Assembly (NCBI GenBank): GCA_003281185.1
Contig: QCCS01000009.1
Span: forward strand, 1 to 60,381
Direction of reading: 5' to 3'
DNA length: 60,381 nucleotides
Origin: Prochlorococcus sp. AG-347-M15
Lineage (GTDB): Bacteria; Cyanobacteriota; Cyanobacteriia; PCC-6307; Cyanobiaceae
Part shown: in pieces, positions 57,156 to 60,381 of the stretch
Layout: every line of letters starts with the position of its first letter
Numbering within the stretch: the stretch's first letter is position 1
Notes under the pieces: model-generated
What the model was told of the DNA's origin: nothing
Database searches by the model: none
The model's input: only the letters and a program-made list of their open reading frames with translations
Made by a program: the position numbers and the translations under genes

Positions 57156-58426
57156 GTCCTAACTCCAAGGGAGTTGAAATTCTTTCTATTGGAACAGAGC
57201 TACTCTTAGGAAATATTATCAATACAAATGCTCAATGGATTTCTGAACAGTTATCTCAATTAGGCTTAAATCACTTTAGGCAATCAACTGTCGGTGATAA
57301 TTATGATCGAATAATAAAAGTAATTCAAGAAATATCAAAAAGAAGTAATCTTCTAATTACAACTGGTGGCTTGGGACCCACCCCAGATGACTTAACTACT
57401 GAAGCAATAGCTAAATCTTTTAATGTATCTCTTTTTGAAAGACCGCTCTTATGGGATGAAATTAAACAAAAACTTTCAAACTCAAAGCTCCAGAACGATT
57501 CCTCTAGCTTAAGGAAACAATGTTTCTTCCCAGAAAATGCTCAAATTATTAATAACCCTAGGGGAACTGCCCCAGGAATGATTTGGGAGCCAGTTAAAGA
57601 TTTTACTATCCTTACTTTCCCAGGAGTACCCAGTGAAATGAAAACTATGTGGGAAGAGACGGCGTATGATTTCATTAAAACCAAATTCTCAGATAATTAT
57701 TCCTTTTTTTCAAATACTCTTAAATTTGCGGGTATTGGAGAATCAAGCGTTGCTGAAAAAATTAATGATCTATTAAATCTTAAAAACCCTACCGTTGCTC
57801 CATATGCAAACTTAGGAGAGGTTAAACTCAGAATCACCGCACGAGCAAAGAACGACCTAGAAGCAAAAAATATAATTAAACCTATTAAAGAAAAATTAAA
57901 AAAAGATTTTTCAAAATTTATTTTTGGAGAGGATAATGATACTCTTCCTAGCGTTTTAATAAAAGAATTAACCAAGAGGAAGGAAACTATTGTTTTTGCT
58001 GAATCCTGCACCGGAGGCCTTCTATCTTCATCACTAACCTCAATATCAGGCTCATCTCAAGTTTTTAAAGGTAGTATTGTTTCCTATAGTAATGAACTAA
58101 AAAATTCATTATTAAATATTTCTAAAGAAAAGCTTATAAAATATGGAGCTGTCTCTGAAGAAGTTTGTGAGGCCATGGCAATTAATGTAAAAGAGAAATT
58201 AGGAGCAGATTGGGCAATAGCAATTAGTGGAATAGCTGGTCCTAACGGAGGCAGTCAAGATAAACCGGTTGGACTTGTCTATATTTCAATTTCAGGACCG
58301 AATAATCATATAACTAATATAAAAAAACTATTTAACTCAACACGAAATCGAATAGAAATTCAAAGACTAAGTGTAAATGTGTGTTTGAACAGCCTCCGAT
58401 TAATCCTATTATCGAATAGTAAGTAA
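57152..58426 (+). CDS. cinA: CinA family protein
   Basis: 424 residues in two domains: an N-terminal MoeA/CinA domain ([20 protein letters not shown] and [16 protein letters not shown]), and a C-terminal nicotinamide-nucleotide amidase domain ([20 protein letters not shown], then [20 protein letters not shown]). In other bacteria CinA recycles pyridine nucleotides; a competence role is not implied here. Starts in the glyA stop codon. Confidence 0.94.
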   Translation: MSPNSKGVEILSIGTELLLGNIINTNAQWISEQLSQLGLNHFRQSTVGDNYDRIIKVIQEISKRSNLLITTGGLGPTPDDLTTEAIAKSFNVSLFERPLLWDEIKQKLSNSKLQNDSSSLRKQCFFPENAQIINNPRGTAPGMIWEPVKDFTILTFPGVPSEMKTMWEETAYDFIKTKFSDNYSFFSNTLKFAGIGESSVAEKINDLLNLKNPTVAPYANLGEVKLRITARAKNDLEAKNIIKPIKEKLKKDFSKFIFGEDNDTLPSVLIKELTKRKETIVFAESCTGGLLSSSLTSISGSSQVFKGSIVSYSNELKNSLLNISKEKLIKYGAVSEEVCEAMAINVKEKLGADWAIAISGIAGPNGGSQDKPVGLVYISISGPNNHITNIKKLFNSTRNRIEIQRLSVNVCLNSLRLILLSNSK

Positions 58427-58439
58427 CTATTTTTACAAA

Positions 58440-59846
58440 TTGAGTCAAGATACCCTATTTGATAAAGTTTGGGATTTACATAAGGTTTCAAGTCTTCCTG
58501 GAGGATCTGATCAAATATTTATTGGTCTTCACCTTATCCATGAAGTGACGAGTCCTCAAGCATTTGGTGCTTTAAAGGACAAAAAATTAAAAGTAAAATT
58601 CCCTGATAGAACTGTTGCTACTGTTGATCATATTGTGCCAACAGATAATCAGAGCAGACCTTTCAAAGATAATCTCGCTGAACAGATGATTGAAACACTT
58701 GAGAAGAATTGCTTAGAACATAAAATAAGATTTTTTAATATTGGTAGTGGTAAGCAAGGAATAGTTCATGTAGTAGCGCCGGAATTAGGCCTAACTCAGC
58801 CAGGAATGACAATCGCTTGCGGAGATTCTCATACTTCAACTCATGGAGCTTTTGGGTCAATTGCTTTTGGTATAGGTACAAGTCAAGTAAGAGATGTTCT
58901 TGCTACCCAAACCTTAGCCATGAACAAATTGAAAGTGAGGCAGATTTGGTGTGAAAATAAATTATCCAAGGGAGTTTATGCTAAGGATTTAGTTCTTCAT
59001 ATAATTAATAAACTTGGTGTAAAGGCAGGAGTAGGTTTTGCGTATGAATTTGCAGGACCTGCGATACATGAATTATCAATGGAAGAAAGGATGACGATAT
59101 GCAATATGTCTATTGAAGGAGGAGCAAGATGCGGCTACATCAACCCTGATGAAAAGACCTTTAGTTACATTAAAAATAAATTATATGCTCCAAAAAATGA
59201 GCATTGGGATAAAGCGCTCAGATGGTGGGGATCACTAAAAAGCGATGAAAATTCAATTTATGATGATGTAATTAAATTAGATGCTTCTAAGGTAGAACCA
59301 ACCGTAACCTGGGGGATTACTCCCGGCCAAAGTATAAGCATTAATCAACAAATCCCTCTTTTAGATGACTTATCCCCAAATGATAAATTAGTTGCAGAAG
59401 AGGCTTATGAATATATGAGTTTCAAGCCTGGACAATTAATAAAAGATACTCCTGTAGACGTTTGTTTCATAGGTAGTTGCACAAATGGAAGAATCAGTGA
59501 CTTAAGAGTTGCAGCTCAAGTATTAAAAGGCAAAAAAATATCCAAGAATGTCAAAGCATTTGCAGTTCCAGGTTCAGAAAAAGTGGCAACTGAAGCAAAA
59601 CAAGAAGGTATTGATCAGATTTTTAAGGAATCTGGATTTCAATGGAGAGAGCCTGGCTGCTCAATGTGTTTAGCAATGAATTCAGATAAGCTTATAGGTA
59701 ATCAAGTTAGTGCTAGTTCTAGTAATAGAAATTTCAAGGGTAGGCAAGGGTCTCCAAGTGGAAGAACACTTCTCATGAGTCCAGCAATGGTTGCTGCTGC
59801 TGCAATTAATGGCAAAGTCAGTGACGTTAGAGAGTTTATCAACTGA
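58440..59846 (+). CDS. leuC: Isopropylmalate dehydratase large subunit
   Basis: 468 residues, isomerises isopropylmalate in leucine synthesis. [4Fe-4S] ligands are C347 ([16 protein letters not shown]) and C407/C410 ([13 protein letters not shown]). Also [20 protein letters not shown] and [16 protein letters not shown]. The start is TTG at 58440, with no ATG before the conserved N-terminus. leuD starts in its stop codon. Confidence 0.96.
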   Translation: MSQDTLFDKVWDLHKVSSLPGGSDQIFIGLHLIHEVTSPQAFGALKDKKLKVKFPDRTVATVDHIVPTDNQSRPFKDNLAEQMIETLEKNCLEHKIRFFNIGSGKQGIVHVVAPELGLTQPGMTIACGDSHTSTHGAFGSIAFGIGTSQVRDVLATQTLAMNKLKVRQIWCENKLSKGVYAKDLVLHIINKLGVKAGVGFAYEFAGPAIHELSMEERMTICNMSIEGGARCGYINPDEKTFSYIKNKLYAPKNEHWDKALRWWGSLKSDENSIYDDVIKLDASKVEPTVTWGITPGQSISINQQIPLLDDLSPNDKLVAEEAYEYMSFKPGQLIKDTPVDVCFIGSCTNGRISDLRVAAQVLKGKKISKNVKAFAVPGSEKVATEAKQEGIDQIFKESGFQWREPGCSMCLAMNSDKLIGNQVSASSSNRNFKGRQGSPSGRTLLMSPAMVAAAAINGKVSDVREFIN

Positions 59847-60381
59847 TGAAATCAGAATTTACTTCACCAATTGGGAAAATTTCAAATTTGAACGGGCAAT
59901 GTATCTCCTTGATTGGTAACGACATTGATACAGATCGAATAATTCCAGCGCGTTTTTTGAAGTGTGTTAACTTTGATTCATTAGGTGAATCTGTTTTTGA
60001 GGACGATAGAAAAACTTTAAATGGAAAGCATCCTTTTGATCTAGAGGAAAACAAAAATGCCTCAATACTAGTTGTTAATAGCAATTTTGGATGTGGTTCC
60101 AGCAGAGAACATGCCCCCCAAGCGCTTATGAGATGGGGTATAAAAGCAATCATAGGGGAGAGTTTCGCCGACATTTTTTATAGTAATTGTATTGCAATTG
60201 GAATTCCATGTTTTACGCTTCCTAAAAAATCAATACAGGAACTTCAGAAATATACAAATAATCAATCTTTATTTTTAGAAATTGATCTTAAAAATTCATC
60301 AGCAGCATCAAAAGATTTAACTTTCAATCTTGAGATTAAGGAAAGCTCAAGAAAAATGTTTTTAACAGGAGAATGGGATGC
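59846..60381 (+). CDS. leuD: Isopropylmalate dehydratase small subunit, 3' end outside window
   Basis: 178 codons visible before the window ends. Begins at ATG 59846, overlapping leuC by one base. Substrate-loop and swivelling-domain features are visible: IGNDIDTDRIIPARFLK, NSNFGCGSSREHAPQALMRW, and IIGESFADIFYSNCIAIGIP. Forms the heterodimer with LeuC. About 20-30 residues are probably missing. Confidence 0.95.
   Translation, partial: MKSEFTSPIGKISNLNGQCISLIGNDIDTDRIIPARFLKCVNFDSLGESVFEDDRKTLNGKHPFDLEENKNASILVVNSNFGCGSSREHAPQALMRWGIKAIIGESFADIFYSNCIAIGIPCFTLPKKSIQELQKYTNNQSLFLEIDLKNSSAASKDLTFNLEIKESSRKMFLTGEWD

Noticed and set aside
1..60381. CRISPR array, rRNA, integrase or transposase
   Set aside because: No regularly spaced repeats, no ribosomal RNA sequence, and no protein with tyrosine-recombinase or transposase motifs were found in any frame I examined.

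Overview
The window is a stretch of a very AT-rich, compact cyanobacterial genome, almost certainly a high-light-adapted marine Prochlorococcus. The evidence is a degenerate single-subunit beta-phycoerythrin (cpeB) next to a CpeS-type lyase with no alpha-subunit or rod genes, the psbEFLJ, psbK, ndhCKJ and chlD genes, cyanobacterial family proteins (DUF3155, DUF3181, Ycf48), many TTG/GTG starts, and intergenic gaps of a few to about 100 bases. This is a reading of gene content, not a database match.

Layout. 1-3.7 kb: the end of a ribosomal S1 gene, metK and a FGGY sugar kinase. 3.8-8.8 kb: an accessory islet bounded by tRNA-Phe on the left and a decayed copy of the tRNA-Phe 3' end on the right. 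It holds a minus-strand operon of three proteins: DUF4956 membrane protein, CotH-like kinase fused to a beta-helix, and VTC-like polyphosphate polymerase domain. 8.9-11.8 kb: a secreted hypothetical protein, a VTT-domain membrane protein, and the cpeS/cpeB locus. 11.6-18.6 kb: UvrD/PcrA helicase, tRNA nucleotidyltransferase, an NADH dehydrogenase-SelD fusion, and mtnP. 18.6-22.6 kb: the photosystem II cluster rub-ycf48-psbEFLJ on the minus strand, divergent from ndhCKJ. 22.6-31.8 kb: YvcK, an MCE-type lipid ABC system, chlD, folK, Nudix, photolyase and a DegT aminotransferase. 31.9-40.5 kb: a redoxin, fabI, hisB, a carotenoid oxygenase, rdgB, a phosphohexomutase, a RecB-like/RNase H-like nuclease, a YgfZ-like protein and pyrE. 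40.6-49.7 kb: tRNA-Met, a CorC-like protein, a Gfo/Idh oxidoreductase, psbK, tgt, cobS, a histidine kinase, a DUF3155 gene behind a structured leader, an esterase, purH and DoxX. 49.8-60.4 kb: ispH, amt (NtcA-type promoter and a strong terminator), sfsA, murJ, DUF3181, a small membrane protein, tRNA-Arg, glyA, cinA, leuC, and leuD cut by the window end.

Most of the window is ordinary core genome: photosystem and NDH-1 assembly, chlorophyll synthesis, nitrogen uptake, and nucleotide, amino-acid and cofactor synthesis. The part that stands out is the tRNA-Phe islet. Its right edge carries a 20/23 match to the 3' end of the tRNA gene, a second 30/32 direct repeat lies just outside the operon on both sides, and the sequence inside is visibly lower in GC than its neighbours. 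This suggests acquisition by integration at the tRNA. Its three proteins belong to families that also occur together in other bacteria but have no settled joint function. Their architecture fits a membrane-associated system that makes or handles polyphosphate and modifies something outside the cytoplasmic membrane. This is the best candidate here for an undescribed system.
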